Below, one piece after another: positions 15,639 to 23,452 of a stretch of 23,503 nucleotides of DNA. A model generated the notes under the pieces. The model searched no databases. It worked only from the letters and a program-made list of their open reading frames with translations, and was not told the origin of the DNA. How positions within the stretch are numbered: position 1 is the stretch's first letter; each line of letters opens with the position of its first letter. The translations under genes were made by a program, and so were the position numbers. The DNA comes from Flavobacterium sp. (GTDB taxonomy: Bacteria > Bacteroidota > Bacteroidia > Flavobacteriales > Flavobacteriaceae): assembly GCF_021151785.1 (NCBI RefSeq), contig NZ_JAGKWP010000033.1, positions 1 through 23,503 on the forward strand, in the 5' to 3' direction.

Positions 15639-17936
15639 CTATTTCTTGTTACTTTTTGGCTTCAATGCTTTTTTCATCCCTTCTATTTGTTTTCTTTCTG
15701 TTGTTTTCAATGGATACAAATGTGAAGTACCTGCTAGATATGAATCATTAATATCTTCTGCTTTGTAATTCTCATATGCTTGTGCATTTCTTACGAAATA
15801 AGGATCTAATAACAGAGGTCTTCCTAACGCAACTAAATCAGCACGTCCATTTAAAATAATGGTATTAATTTGATCAATATCTTGAATATAGCCTGCAGTA
15901 ATTGTAGGTATATGAATGGAATTTCGAATGGCATCTGAAAAAGGCGTTTGCCACATTCTACCCACTACAGGATTTTGATTGGCAACTGTATTACCAGTGG
16001 AAACATTAATTACATCCGCTCCAGCGTCCTTAAATGCTTGTGCTATAACTAATACTTCTTTTTCAGTAATTCCTCCATCAGCCCAATCATAAGCAGAAAT
16101 ACGAACCGACATTGGTTTATGATTTGGAAAAACTGAACGCATTTCTTTAAATACTTCCAACGGATATTTTAATCTATTTTCAATTGCTCCTCCAAATTCA
16201 TCCGAACGAATATTAGTTAGTGGAGATAGAAATGAAGCTAATAAAAAACCATGATGGGCTTGTAATTCAATCATATCAAACCCAGCCTGCTCTGCATTAA
16301 TGGCCGCTTGTTTGAATTGACTTTTGATATGCTCCATATCTTGAAGTGTCATTTCTCTTGGAATTGAAAAGCCTTGTTTATAAGAAAGTGCTGAGGCAGA
16401 TAAAAGTCCCCATGGAGTTAACATAGGTTGATTATTTCCTTTCCATGGTTCTAACGTTGCGCCTTTTCTTCCTGAATGTCCTATTTGGATTCCAATTTTA
16501 GTCTTTGAATGGGAATGTATAAATACGTTAATACGTTTCCATGCTTCAATTTGCTCATGTGTATAAATCCCTGCGCATGATTCTGTAATTCGTCCCGTTT
16601 CTGAAACTGCTGTCATTTCAGTCAAAATAAGCCCAACTCCACCCAAAGCTCTGGAGGCATAATGTTGAAAATGCCAATCATTTACATTTCCATCAATCGC
16701 TTTATATTGACCCATAGGTGCCATTACTATTCGATTTATAACTTCTAAATCACGTAATTTAAAAGGTGTAAATACAGCTACTTGGTTTTTATCTGTATTT
16801 GGAATATGCGAATTAAATTCTTCAACCACTTTATCAGTAAAAGATCGATCACGAATTTGAAGATTTTCATACGTTACTTTTTTGGAACGAGTCATACAAC
16901 CAAAAGCAAACTGATAAAATGGGTGTTGATTATTTCGATCCATATTTTCAAACCAATCTAGCGAAACTAAAGCCGCATACTGAATCATTTCAACTGGATT
17001 TCTTCGTGTTGCTTCATACTGTTCAAAAGCCGCTTTTACACTTGTAGGGTTTGCAATAACCGCATCAGACAATCCAATAGCACAATCCATGGCTAATTTG
17101 GTTCCTGACCCAATAGAATAATGTGCCGTTGCTTTCGCATCTCCTAATAAAACAATGTTTTTATGAAACCATTTTTTATTGGTTACATGAGGAAATTGTC
17201 GCCAATGTGATTTATTTGAAATTAAAGGATGACCGTCTAACTCATCTTTAAAAATCGCTTGCATTTTTTCAATTGTATCTTGCTCATTAGTCACTTCAAA
17301 TCCATGTTTTTGCCATGTTTCATCACTACACTCAAAAATCCAAGTACTCATACCTGGCTCATATTGATAAGAATGAGCGACTATTACACCATGAGGAGTG
17401 GTTCTAAAAAAATAAGTAAACGCATCTAAAGGCTTGGTTGAACCCAACCAAACAAATCTATTTTTCTTTAATGCAATGGTAGTTCCAAATTCTCTTTCAT
17501 ATTTGGTTCGTATAGCGCTACTAATTCCGTCTGCTGCTAAAATAATATCCGAATCAGCAAAAACCGATTCATCTGGAATTTCTGCTTCAAAATGTAAATG
17601 CACACCTTCCTCCCTACATCTTTGGTGCAATAATTTCAATAAAGTTTTTCTGGAACAACCACAAAAACCATTTCCAGCAATGCTTACCTCTTGCCCGTCA
17701 CGAGCCACCACTATATCATCCCAATAGGCAAAATTACTTCGAATGAGTTCATAAGACTCCATATCTCTTTTTAAAAATTCCCCCAAAGTTTCATCAGAAA
17801 AAACAACTCCAAAACCAAAACTATCCTCGGGTTTATTTCGTTCATACACATTGATTTCACAATGCGGTAAAGCTTTCTTAGTTAATATTGAAAAATAAAG
17901 CCCTCCAGGACCACCACCAATAACCGTTATCTTCAT
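15639..17936 (-). CDS. Fused 2-aminobenzoyl-CoA monooxygenase/reductase or salicylyl-CoA 5-hydroxylase (FAD monooxygenase plus OYE-like domain)
   Basis: This 765-residue fusion has an N-terminal FAD-dependent aromatic hydroxylase (about 1-380) and a C-terminal Old Yellow Enzyme-like FMN domain (about 388-750). The hydroxylase shows the FAD motif GGGPGG (7-12), an AADGISSAIR segment (134-143) and LLGDAKATAHYSIGSGTK (263-280). The OYE part begins PFKLRDLEVINRIVMAPMGQY and keeps GRPLLLDP (705-712). This architecture is that of 2-aminobenzoyl-CoA monooxygenase/reductase and salicylyl-CoA 5-hydroxylase, which put oxygen on C5 of the CoA-bound ring. The OYE active-site motif is unusual: ELQAHHGF (557-564) where OYE1 has HSANGY, so the His191-equivalent is Gln559 and the proton-donor Tyr196-equivalent is Phe564. 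That suggests weak or no ene-reduction and an aromatic product. It starts four bases after the split-barrel gene. Confidence 0.88.
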   Translation of the reverse strand: MKITVIGGGPGGLYFSILTKKALPHCEINVYERNKPEDSFGFGVVFSDETLGEFLKRDMESYELIRSNFAYWDDIVVARDGQEVSIAGNGFCGCSRKTLLKLLHQRCREEGVHLHFEAEIPDESVFADSDIILAADGISSAIRTKYEREFGTTIALKKNRFVWLGSTKPLDAFTYFFRTTPHGVIVAHSYQYEPGMSTWIFECSDETWQKHGFEVTNEQDTIEKMQAIFKDELDGHPLISNKSHWRQFPHVTNKKWFHKNIVLLGDAKATAHYSIGSGTKLAMDCAIGLSDAVIANPTSVKAAFEQYEATRRNPVEMIQYAALVSLDWFENMDRNNQHPFYQFAFGCMTRSKKVTYENLQIRDRSFTDKVVEEFNSHIPNTDKNQVAVFTPFKLRDLEVINRIVMAPMGQYKAIDGNVNDWHFQHYASRALGGVGLILTEMTAVSETGRITESCAGIYTHEQIEAWKRINVFIHSHSKTKIGIQIGHSGRKGATLEPWKGNNQPMLTPWGLLSASALSYKQGFSIPREMTLQDMEHIKSQFKQAAINAEQAGFDMIELQAHHGFLLASFLSPLTNIRSDEFGGAIENRLKYPLEVFKEMRSVFPNHKPMSVRISAYDWADGGITEKEVLVIAQAFKDAGADVINVSTGNTVANQNPVVGRMWQTPFSDAIRNSIHIPTITAGYIQDIDQINTIILNGRADLVALGRPLLLDPYFVRNAQAYENYKAEDINDSYLAGTSHLYPLKTTERKQIEGMKKALKPKSNKK

Positions 17937-17940
17937 GTAC

Positions 17941-18546
17941 TTAATTTCTTTTAATGGAAAATATTTCTCCTAATTTGCTATAATTTGATCCTGCTAAACG
18001 AGCCACTGGTTTATAGGTTTCCAAATTTATTTTTGTCCCTTCCAAAAGCACTTTTTCGTCAACATGAAATAACAGCACTCTACCTACTATAATACAAGCG
18101 CCGCCATTTTTATGGTCTTCTAAAAAATAATGATGCACCATTTCGCATTCCATCGTTACTAGACATTCTTTTACACGAGGTGCTTTTATCAATACTGATT
18201 GAAGAGGTGTTAATCCAGCTAATTCAAATTCACTTTCATTAGAAGGAATAGCCTGAGAAGTAGTATTCATTTTTTCCACTAAATCTTCTGTAACCATATT
18301 GACTACAAATTGTTTCGTAGCCAAAACATTATTTAGTGTATCTTTATTTTTATCTCCAGTACGAACAGTAGAAAACATTACATGAGGAGGATCCTCACCT
18401 ACTGCGTTAAAAAATGAAAAAGGTGCTACATTGTATTCTCCTTTAGGACTAATGGTTGATATCCAACCAATAGGTCTAGGTATTACAATTCCAGTGAGCA
18501 ATTTATAGGTATCTGAACCACTTATTTTTGAGGGATCAAACTGCAT
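17941..18546 (-). CDS. Flavin reductase-like FMN-binding split-barrel protein (DIM6/NTAB family)
   Basis: This 201-residue soluble protein belongs to the flavin reductase-like, FMN-binding split-barrel family. Typical features are an N-terminal YKLLTGIVIPRPIGWISTIS, then NVAPFSFFNAVGEDPPHVMFS and TRXX-like RTGDKNKDTLNN, then KQFVVNMV. Members bind FMN; some reduce free flavin with NAD(P)H for a partner oxygenase, others have unknown redox roles. It is the first gene of the catabolic operon, behind a -7 box, and is followed after four bases by the fused monooxygenase. The monooxygenase family already reduces its own flavin with NADH, so why a split-barrel protein is needed is unclear; it may supply FMN/FADH2 or act on a side product. 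Family call good, role inferred. Confidence 0.8.
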   Translation of the reverse strand: MQFDPSKISGSDTYKLLTGIVIPRPIGWISTISPKGEYNVAPFSFFNAVGEDPPHVMFSTVRTGDKNKDTLNNVLATKQFVVNMVTEDLVEKMNTTSQAIPSNESEFELAGLTPLQSVLIKAPRVKECLVTMECEMVHHYFLEDHKNGGACIIVGRVLLFHVDEKVLLEGTKINLETYKPVARLAGSNYSKLGEIFSIKRN

Positions 18547-18570
18547 GTTGTGTTAATTTTTGTTCCTTTT

Positions 18571-18578
18571 CAAAAATA
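18571..18578 (-). promoter_or_regulatory. -7 promoter box of the aromatic catabolic operon
   Basis: Read on the minus strand this is TATTTTTG, an exact match to the Bacteroidota -7 consensus TAnnTTTG and the same octamer as in the act promoter. A TTG -33 box is not visible at the usual spacing, which could mean that an activator is needed. Transcription would start near 18564, about 18 bases before the ATG at 18546. Confidence 0.5.
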
Positions 18579-18665
18579 AAGGAAAAAAATTATAAGATGC
18601 TAATTTTTTAAGTGAATTAATTAATAATTTTCTAAAATAGTTTAAAGAGTTGAAATACAAGAGAT

Positions 18666-18693
18666 AAAAAAAATCCCGAGAAAACTCGGGATT
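18666..18693 (-). terminator. Intrinsic terminator of rimP-nusA-infB
   Basis: A perfect 9-bp stem (AATCCCGAG at 18672-18680 with CTCGGGATT at 18685-18693) closes an AAAA loop as written on the plus strand. On the minus strand it is followed by an uninterrupted run of T from 18673 down to 18666. It lies 21 bases beyond the infB stop codon and separates that operon from the catabolic operon promoter. Confidence 0.9.
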
Positions 18694-18713
18694 AATATTT
18701 ATAAAGAAAAAAA

Positions 18714-21611
18714 CTATTTCAATTTCTTTTTAACTTCAACTTCATGGAATCCTTCGATTACATCGTATTCTTGAAGATCGTTATAGTTTTTAATCTGCAT
18801 ACCACAATCATAACCTTTTGAAACCTCTTTTACATCGTCTTTGAATCGTTTTAATGCCGCTAATTCACCAGTGTAAATAACAACACCTTCGCGAATTAAA
18901 CGGATTTTTGATTTACTAAACATTTTTCCATCAGTAATCATACATCCAGCAATTGTTCCTACTTTAGAAATTTTAAACAATTCACGAACCTCAGCCGTAC
19001 CTGTAATCTCTTCTTTCATTTCAGGAGACAACATTCCTTCCATTGCATCTTTTAAGTCATCAATCGCTGCATAAATGATAGAATAATTTCTGATATCGAT
19101 TTCTTCTTTCTCAGCTAACATTTTTGCGTTTCCTTGAGGACGAACGTTAAATCCGATAATGATTGCATCTGAAGCAGAAGCCAATAATACGTCTGATTCT
19201 GTAATAGCTCCAACACCTTTGTGGATGATATTAATTTGTATTTCTTCAGTAGATAATTTCAAGAATGAATCCGATAGTGCTTCAACAGAACCATCTACAT
19301 CTCCTTTTAAGATAATATTTAACTCTTTGAACTGTCCTAAGGCAATACGACGTCCAATTTCTGACAACGTAATGTGCTTTTGTGTTCTAACTGATTGCTC
19401 ACGAATTAATTGAGTACGCTTAGCTGCAATTTGTTTTGCTTCTCTTTCATCTTCATACACATTAAACTTATCACCTGCAGTAGGCGCTCCATCTAAACCT
19501 AAAACTGAAACTGGTGTTGAAGGACCTGCTTCTTTAATTGCATGCCCTCGCTCATCAAACATGGCACGAATTTTACCATGATTTTTACCAGCTAACACAT
19601 AATCTCCAATTTTTAATGTACCAGCTTGTACTAAAATAGTTGACACATAACCACGACCTTTGTCTAATTGAGCTTCAACTACTGTACCTTGAGCTGGCTT
19701 ATTTGGATTCGCTTTTAACTCTAAAATTTCTGCTTCTAATAATACTTTCTCAAGTAATTCATTAACACCCATACCCATTTTAGCAGAGATATCATGTGAT
19801 TGGTATTTACCACCCCATTCTTCTACTAATAAATTCATAGCAGCTAATTTTTCCTTAATTTTATCAGGATTTGCAGTTTGTTTATCTACTTTATTGATTG
19901 CAAAAATCATTGGAACACCAGCCGCTTGTGCGTGACTAATAGCCTCTTTTGTTTGAGGCATAATGTCGTCGTCAGCTGCGATAACAATGATAGCAATATC
20001 TGTAACTTGTGCTCCACGTGCACGCATGGCAGTAAACGCTTCGTGACCAGGAGTATCTAAAAACGTAATTCTTTGTCCATTTTCTAATTTAACAGCATAT
20101 GCACCGATGTGTTGTGTAATACCTCCTGATTCACCTGCAATAACATTTGTTTTACGGATATAATCCAATAATGACGTTTTACCGTGGTCAACATGCCCCA
20201 TTACAGTCACGATAGGTGCTCTTGATTTTAAATCTTCAGGACGATCTTCAATTACTTCGGTATTTTCTTCAATATCTGTTGTAATAAATTGCACTTCATA
20301 TCCAAATTCATCAGCAACAATGGTTAACGTTTCAGCATCAAGACGTTGATTCATAGTAACCATAATTCCTAGTGACATACATGTCCCAATTACTTTCGTA
20401 ATAGGCACATCCATCATAGTAGCAATCTCACCAACAGTAACAAACTCTGTTACTTTCAAGATTTTGCTTTCTAGTTCTTGTTGTAATTGTTCGTCTTCTG
20501 AACGTTGACGGTGCGTATCACGTTTATCTCTTCTATATTTTGCGGCTTTAGATTTATTACCTTTTCCTTGTAATCTTTCTAAAGTTTCTTTAATTTGATT
20601 TTTAACTTCCTCTTCTGTTGGCTCTACTTTAGCCACGACTGGTTTTTGACCTTTTTTAAATCGATCATTGCCTCCGAAAGGTTTTTTACCTCCTTGTCCT
20701 TGGTTATTCCCTTGACCACCTTGTCCCGGAGTACCTTGTCCTGGAGTATTACCTGTTGGTTTGGTAATTCTTTTACGTTTGTTTTTATTATTTGCGTTGG
20801 CACCCGCTCCCCCTCCAGCATTAGTTGCATTTGGCGCGCTTGGCTTCCCGTCTTTTTTGAAATCTTCTTTTTTCTTTTTTGGTTTATTGAATTGCGATAA
20901 ATCGATTGTTTGACCTGTAAACGTAGCTCCCGATAATTTTTGGTATTGCGTTTGAATTTTTTCCTCAACTATAGGGGTTTCACCTTCTGTCTTTTTCACT
21001 TCAGCAGTTTGAACAGTAGGCTTTACTTCTGGAGAAGTAACTTGAGTAGGTTTCTCTTCAACAACTGGTTTAACAACTTCAACTTCAGGTTTTTCTTCTA
21101 CCACTTTAGCTTGCGGTTCAACAACTGGTTTATCTTCAATCTTTTTCTCGACAACAATTGGAGTTTCAATATCCGCTTTCTCCTCAACAACTTTAACAAC
21201 TACTTCAGGTTGAGGCTCTTTTTTAGCCTCTTCTGTTTCAACTTTCTTAGGATTCAACTCAATTTTACCAAGCGTTTTTGGACCTGCAACTACAGCTTTT
21301 GCTTTGATAATTTCTTGCTTTTGTCTTTCCTCTTCTGCACGACGCTTTTCTTCGAGTTCTTTTTCAATTTCACGTTTTATTGCCTCTTTTTCTTTCTTCT
21401 TTTCTTCACCTACTTCTTTGGAAGCAACTTTATTTCCCTTATCAGCCGAAAAAGTATTGCATAAAACATCATATTCCAATTGAGATATTTTAGCATTAGG
21501 ACTGTGCTCAATTGTATGGCCCTTGTCCTTTAATGTTTCCACTGCTCTATCTAATGAAATATTAAATTCTTTTAAAACTTTATTAATTCGTATTGCTCTT
21601 TCTTCAGACAT
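18714..21611 (-). CDS. infB: Translation initiation factor IF-2
   Basis: IF-2 (965 residues) is the GTPase that brings initiator tRNA to the 30S subunit and promotes subunit joining. An IF2_N domain lies at about 1-50 (RINKVLKEFNISLDRAVETL) and a second one at about 380-440. Between them is a long low-complexity linker: E/K/R-rich (about 60-115), V/E/K/P-rich (115-250) and G/N/Q-rich (255-330). The GTPase domain has GHVDHGKT (472-479), DTPGHE (519-524) and NKVD (573-576). Domains II-IV follow, including GDVDGSVEAL and the C-terminal initiator-tRNA-binding domain ending near 960. The length is at the long end because of the linker, as is usual in Bacteroidota. It is third in its operon, 59 bp after nusA, and is followed by a strong terminator. 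Confidence 0.97.
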   Translation of the reverse strand: MSEERAIRINKVLKEFNISLDRAVETLKDKGHTIEHSPNAKISQLEYDVLCNTFSADKGNKVASKEVGEEKKKEKEAIKREIEKELEEKRRAEEERQKQEIIKAKAVVAGPKTLGKIELNPKKVETEEAKKEPQPEVVVKVVEEKADIETPIVVEKKIEDKPVVEPQAKVVEEKPEVEVVKPVVEEKPTQVTSPEVKPTVQTAEVKKTEGETPIVEEKIQTQYQKLSGATFTGQTIDLSQFNKPKKKKEDFKKDGKPSAPNATNAGGGAGANANNKNKRKRITKPTGNTPGQGTPGQGGQGNNQGQGGKKPFGGNDRFKKGQKPVVAKVEPTEEEVKNQIKETLERLQGKGNKSKAAKYRRDKRDTHRQRSEDEQLQQELESKILKVTEFVTVGEIATMMDVPITKVIGTCMSLGIMVTMNQRLDAETLTIVADEFGYEVQFITTDIEENTEVIEDRPEDLKSRAPIVTVMGHVDHGKTSLLDYIRKTNVIAGESGGITQHIGAYAVKLENGQRITFLDTPGHEAFTAMRARGAQVTDIAIIVIAADDDIMPQTKEAISHAQAAGVPMIFAINKVDKQTANPDKIKEKLAAMNLLVEEWGGKYQSHDISAKMGMGVNELLEKVLLEAEILELKANPNKPAQGTVVEAQLDKGRGYVSTILVQAGTLKIGDYVLAGKNHGKIRAMFDERGHAIKEAGPSTPVSVLGLDGAPTAGDKFNVYEDEREAKQIAAKRTQLIREQSVRTQKHITLSEIGRRIALGQFKELNIILKGDVDGSVEALSDSFLKLSTEEIQINIIHKGVGAITESDVLLASASDAIIIGFNVRPQGNAKMLAEKEEIDIRNYSIIYAAIDDLKDAMEGMLSPEMKEEITGTAEVRELFKISKVGTIAGCMITDGKMFSKSKIRLIREGVVIYTGELAALKRFKDDVKEVSKGYDCGMQIKNYNDLQEYDVIEGFHEVEVKKKLK

Positions 21612-21634
21612 ATATTCTATTTTGCTAAATTTTA

Positions 21635-21663
21635 GTTGTTGCGTTGTTGTATTTTTGTTGTTG
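21635..21663 (-). repeat. Three CAACAAC motifs in the infB leader
   Basis: On the minus strand CAACAAC occurs three times within 29 bases (21657-21663, 21643-21649, 21635-21641) in the short nusA-infB gap, 24 bases before the infB ATG. No Shine-Dalgarno site is present. CA-rich unstructured leaders can raise initiation, so this may help infB translation; that role is inferred. Confidence 0.35.
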
Positions 21664-21670
21664 ATTAGAT

Positions 21671-22912
21671 TTATCCTTCTAATTCTTCCTTCAATATTCT
21701 AATTACGTCTAAGATAGTTTCTTCTTCAAGATCAGTTCTTCTAACTAAATCTTGAACATCTTGGTCAATAATACTTCTTGCAGTATCTAAACCAATTTTT
21801 TCAAACTCTTCGATAATCCACTCCTCGATTTCGTCTGTAAACTCTCTTAATTCAACGTCATCCTCTTCTTCAACTACACCTTCTCTAATTACATCTAGTT
21901 CGTAACCTGTTAGTTGACTAGCCAGTTTAATATTTTGACCGTTACGTCCGATGGCTTTTGAAACCTCTTCAATTTTCAAAAACACTTCAGCTTTTTTACT
22001 TTCCTCATCAATTTTTACTGATGAAACTTTAGCCGGACTCAATGCTCTAGTAATATATAATTGAGTATTGGTAGTGAAATTAATCACATCAATATTTTCA
22101 TTTCCTAATTCACGTACTATGCCATGTATACGAGCGCCTTTCATTCCAACACAAGCCCCTACAGGATCAATTCTGTCATCATAAGAATCTACAGCAACTT
22201 TTGCTTTCTCCCCTGGTATTCTGACCACTTTTTTAACGTTAATTAATCCATCAAATACCTCTGGAATTTCTTGTTCAAATAATTTCTCCAAGAACAAAGG
22301 CGAAGTTCTTGACATAATGATTTGAGGCTTATTTCCTTTTAACTCTACACTTTCAATAATTCCTCTAACGTTTTCTCCTTTTTTGAAAAAGTCATTTGGA
22401 ATTTGCTTGTCTTTAGGCAATACAATTTCGTTTCCGTCATCATCCATCAACACAACCATTTTAGGTCTAACATGATGTACTTCTGCTGTGTAAATATCAC
22501 CAATTAAATCTTTAAATTGCTTGTAAAGATTGGTATTATCGTGTTCATGAATTTTAGAGATTAGGTTTTGACGTAAGGCTAAAATTGCTCTTCTTCCTAA
22601 ATCTATTAATTTTACTTCTTCTGAAACATCTTCACCTACTTCAAAGTCTGGTTCAATTTTTCTAGCATCTGACAACGAAATTTCAGAATTTGGATCCTCC
22701 ACTTCTCCATCAGCCACTACTACACGATTTCTCCATATTTCCATATCTCCTTTATCAGGATTGATAATAATATCGAAATTATCGTCTGAACCATATTTTT
22801 TCTTCAACGCATTTCTAAACACATCTTCTAAAATCACCATAAGGGTAACTCTATCTATAAGTTTATCATCTTTAAACTCTGAAAATGATTCTATTAATGC
22901 AATATTCTCCAT
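21671..22912 (-). CDS. nusA: Transcription termination/antitermination factor NusA
   Basis: NusA (413 residues) binds RNA polymerase and the nascent RNA and modulates pausing, termination and antitermination. The N-terminal polymerase-binding domain covers about 1-125 (MENIALIESFSEFKDDKLID). An S1 domain follows (about 130-200), then two KH domains with GACVGMKGARIHGI near 250-263 and AIGRNGQNIKLASQL near 317-331. The protein ends soon after a short acidic tail and lacks the AR1/AR2 repeats of E. coli NusA (495 residues), as expected outside gammaproteobacteria. It starts 11 bp after the rimP stop, and the two are almost certainly translated from one mRNA. Confidence 0.97.
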   Translation of the reverse strand: MENIALIESFSEFKDDKLIDRVTLMVILEDVFRNALKKKYGSDDNFDIIINPDKGDMEIWRNRVVVADGEVEDPNSEISLSDARKIEPDFEVGEDVSEEVKLIDLGRRAILALRQNLISKIHEHDNTNLYKQFKDLIGDIYTAEVHHVRPKMVVLMDDDGNEIVLPKDKQIPNDFFKKGENVRGIIESVELKGNKPQIIMSRTSPLFLEKLFEQEIPEVFDGLINVKKVVRIPGEKAKVAVDSYDDRIDPVGACVGMKGARIHGIVRELGNENIDVINFTTNTQLYITRALSPAKVSSVKIDEESKKAEVFLKIEEVSKAIGRNGQNIKLASQLTGYELDVIREGVVEEEDDVELREFTDEIEEWIIEEFEKIGLDTARSIIDQDVQDLVRRTDLEEETILDVIRILKEELEG

Positions 22913-22923
22913 GATACGCTCTA

Positions 22924-23391
22924 TTAAAATGATATAATTACTATTGATTCTTTAATGTCTTCATAGGCAATTTTTAATGTTTTTTCCACTGTTACTTTAC
23001 CTTTACCCACTTCTTTAGGTTCACGAGCTTTCCAAGCAAGCACAGCCCCTTCATCATCAGCTTCCACCAACATTCCTTCGATTTCTCCTTGTGAGATAGT
23101 TTTAATTTTCAACTTTCTACCCACATTTTTCTTGTACTGTCTAACCAATTTCAAAGGACTAGATACTCCAGCAGAAGCTACATCAATTGAAAACTCATAA
23201 CCTTCTTCATCCAAACGAGACTCAACAGATCGACTTACATCAATACAATCTTGCAAAGTCACCCCTGTATCACCATCGATTACAACATTAATCTTATTAG
23301 CATCAGAAACCGTTAGCTCAATTAAAAACAAATTTTGCTTTGTTTCCAATACTTCATCTACAATGTTTTTAACTTTTTCTTTAAATGTCAT
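22924..23391 (-). CDS. rimP: Ribosome maturation factor RimP
   Basis: RimP is needed for maturation of the 30S subunit. I start it at ATG 23391 (MTFKEKVKNIVDEV, 155 residues). A longer frame from a GTG at 23409 would begin inside a stable hairpin and add six residues that the family does not have. The N-terminal domain (about 1-75) contains KINVVIDGDTGVTLQDCIDVSR, and DVASAGVSSPLKLVRQYKKNVGR marks the hinge to the C-terminal SH3-like domain (about 80-155). The usual GIDRPL-type motif appears here as GVSSPL. It is the first gene of rimP-nusA-infB, the widely conserved order. Confidence 0.94.
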   Translation of the reverse strand: MTFKEKVKNIVDEVLETKQNLFLIELTVSDANKINVVIDGDTGVTLQDCIDVSRSVESRLDEEGYEFSIDVASAGVSSPLKLVRQYKKNVGRKLKIKTISQGEIEGMLVEADDEGAVLAWKAREPKEVGKGKVTVEKTLKIAYEDIKESIVIISF

Positions 23392-23425
23392 GCCTATAAA
23401 AAGAGGCACGCATGGCGTGCCTCAT
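23381..23425 (-). other. Possible 14-codon leader ORF overlapping the rimP start
   Basis: An ATG at 23425 opens a frame MRHAMRASFYRHDI with its TAA at 23381-23383. It spans the whole leader hairpin and ends eight codons' worth of bases past, overlapping the first bases of rimP in another frame. A translating ribosome would melt the hairpin, as in classical attenuation. A frame this short can arise by chance, and no ribosome-binding site is visible. Confidence 0.2.
23398..23423 (-). terminator. Terminator-like hairpin in the rimP leader (candidate attenuator)
   Basis: GAGGCACGC and GCGTGCCTC form a perfect 9-bp GC-rich stem with a three-base loop (23403-23423). On the minus strand it is followed directly by TTTTT (23402-23398), the form of an intrinsic terminator, and the rimP ATG comes only six bases later. 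A -7 box at 23453-23460 lies upstream, so the hairpin would be in the leader of the operon. It could instead end a same-strand gene outside the window. Confidence 0.6.
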
Positions 23426-23452
23426 TATTTGGTTGATTACTAAATAACTGCG

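Noticed and set aside
18616..18625. Palindrome ATTAATTAAT upstream of the catabolic operon, considered as an operator
   Set aside because: It is short and entirely A/T in an AT-rich gap, so a chance palindrome is likely; no second copy or regulator is present.
20940..21464. Plus-strand open frame of 174 codons opposite infB
   Set aside because: It is the antisense of the E/K/V-rich linker of IF-2; the product is an improbable run of Phe, Leu and Asn, and there is no promoter or conserved motif.
21650..21657. TATTTTTG on the plus strand, resembling a -7 box
   Set aside because: No plus-strand gene follows; it faces into nusA antisense and lies among GTT-rich bases, so chance is likely.
23391..23409. 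Longer RimP from a GTG codon at 23409
   Set aside because: The GTG lies inside a stable hairpin; the ATG at 23391 gives the normal family N-terminus.
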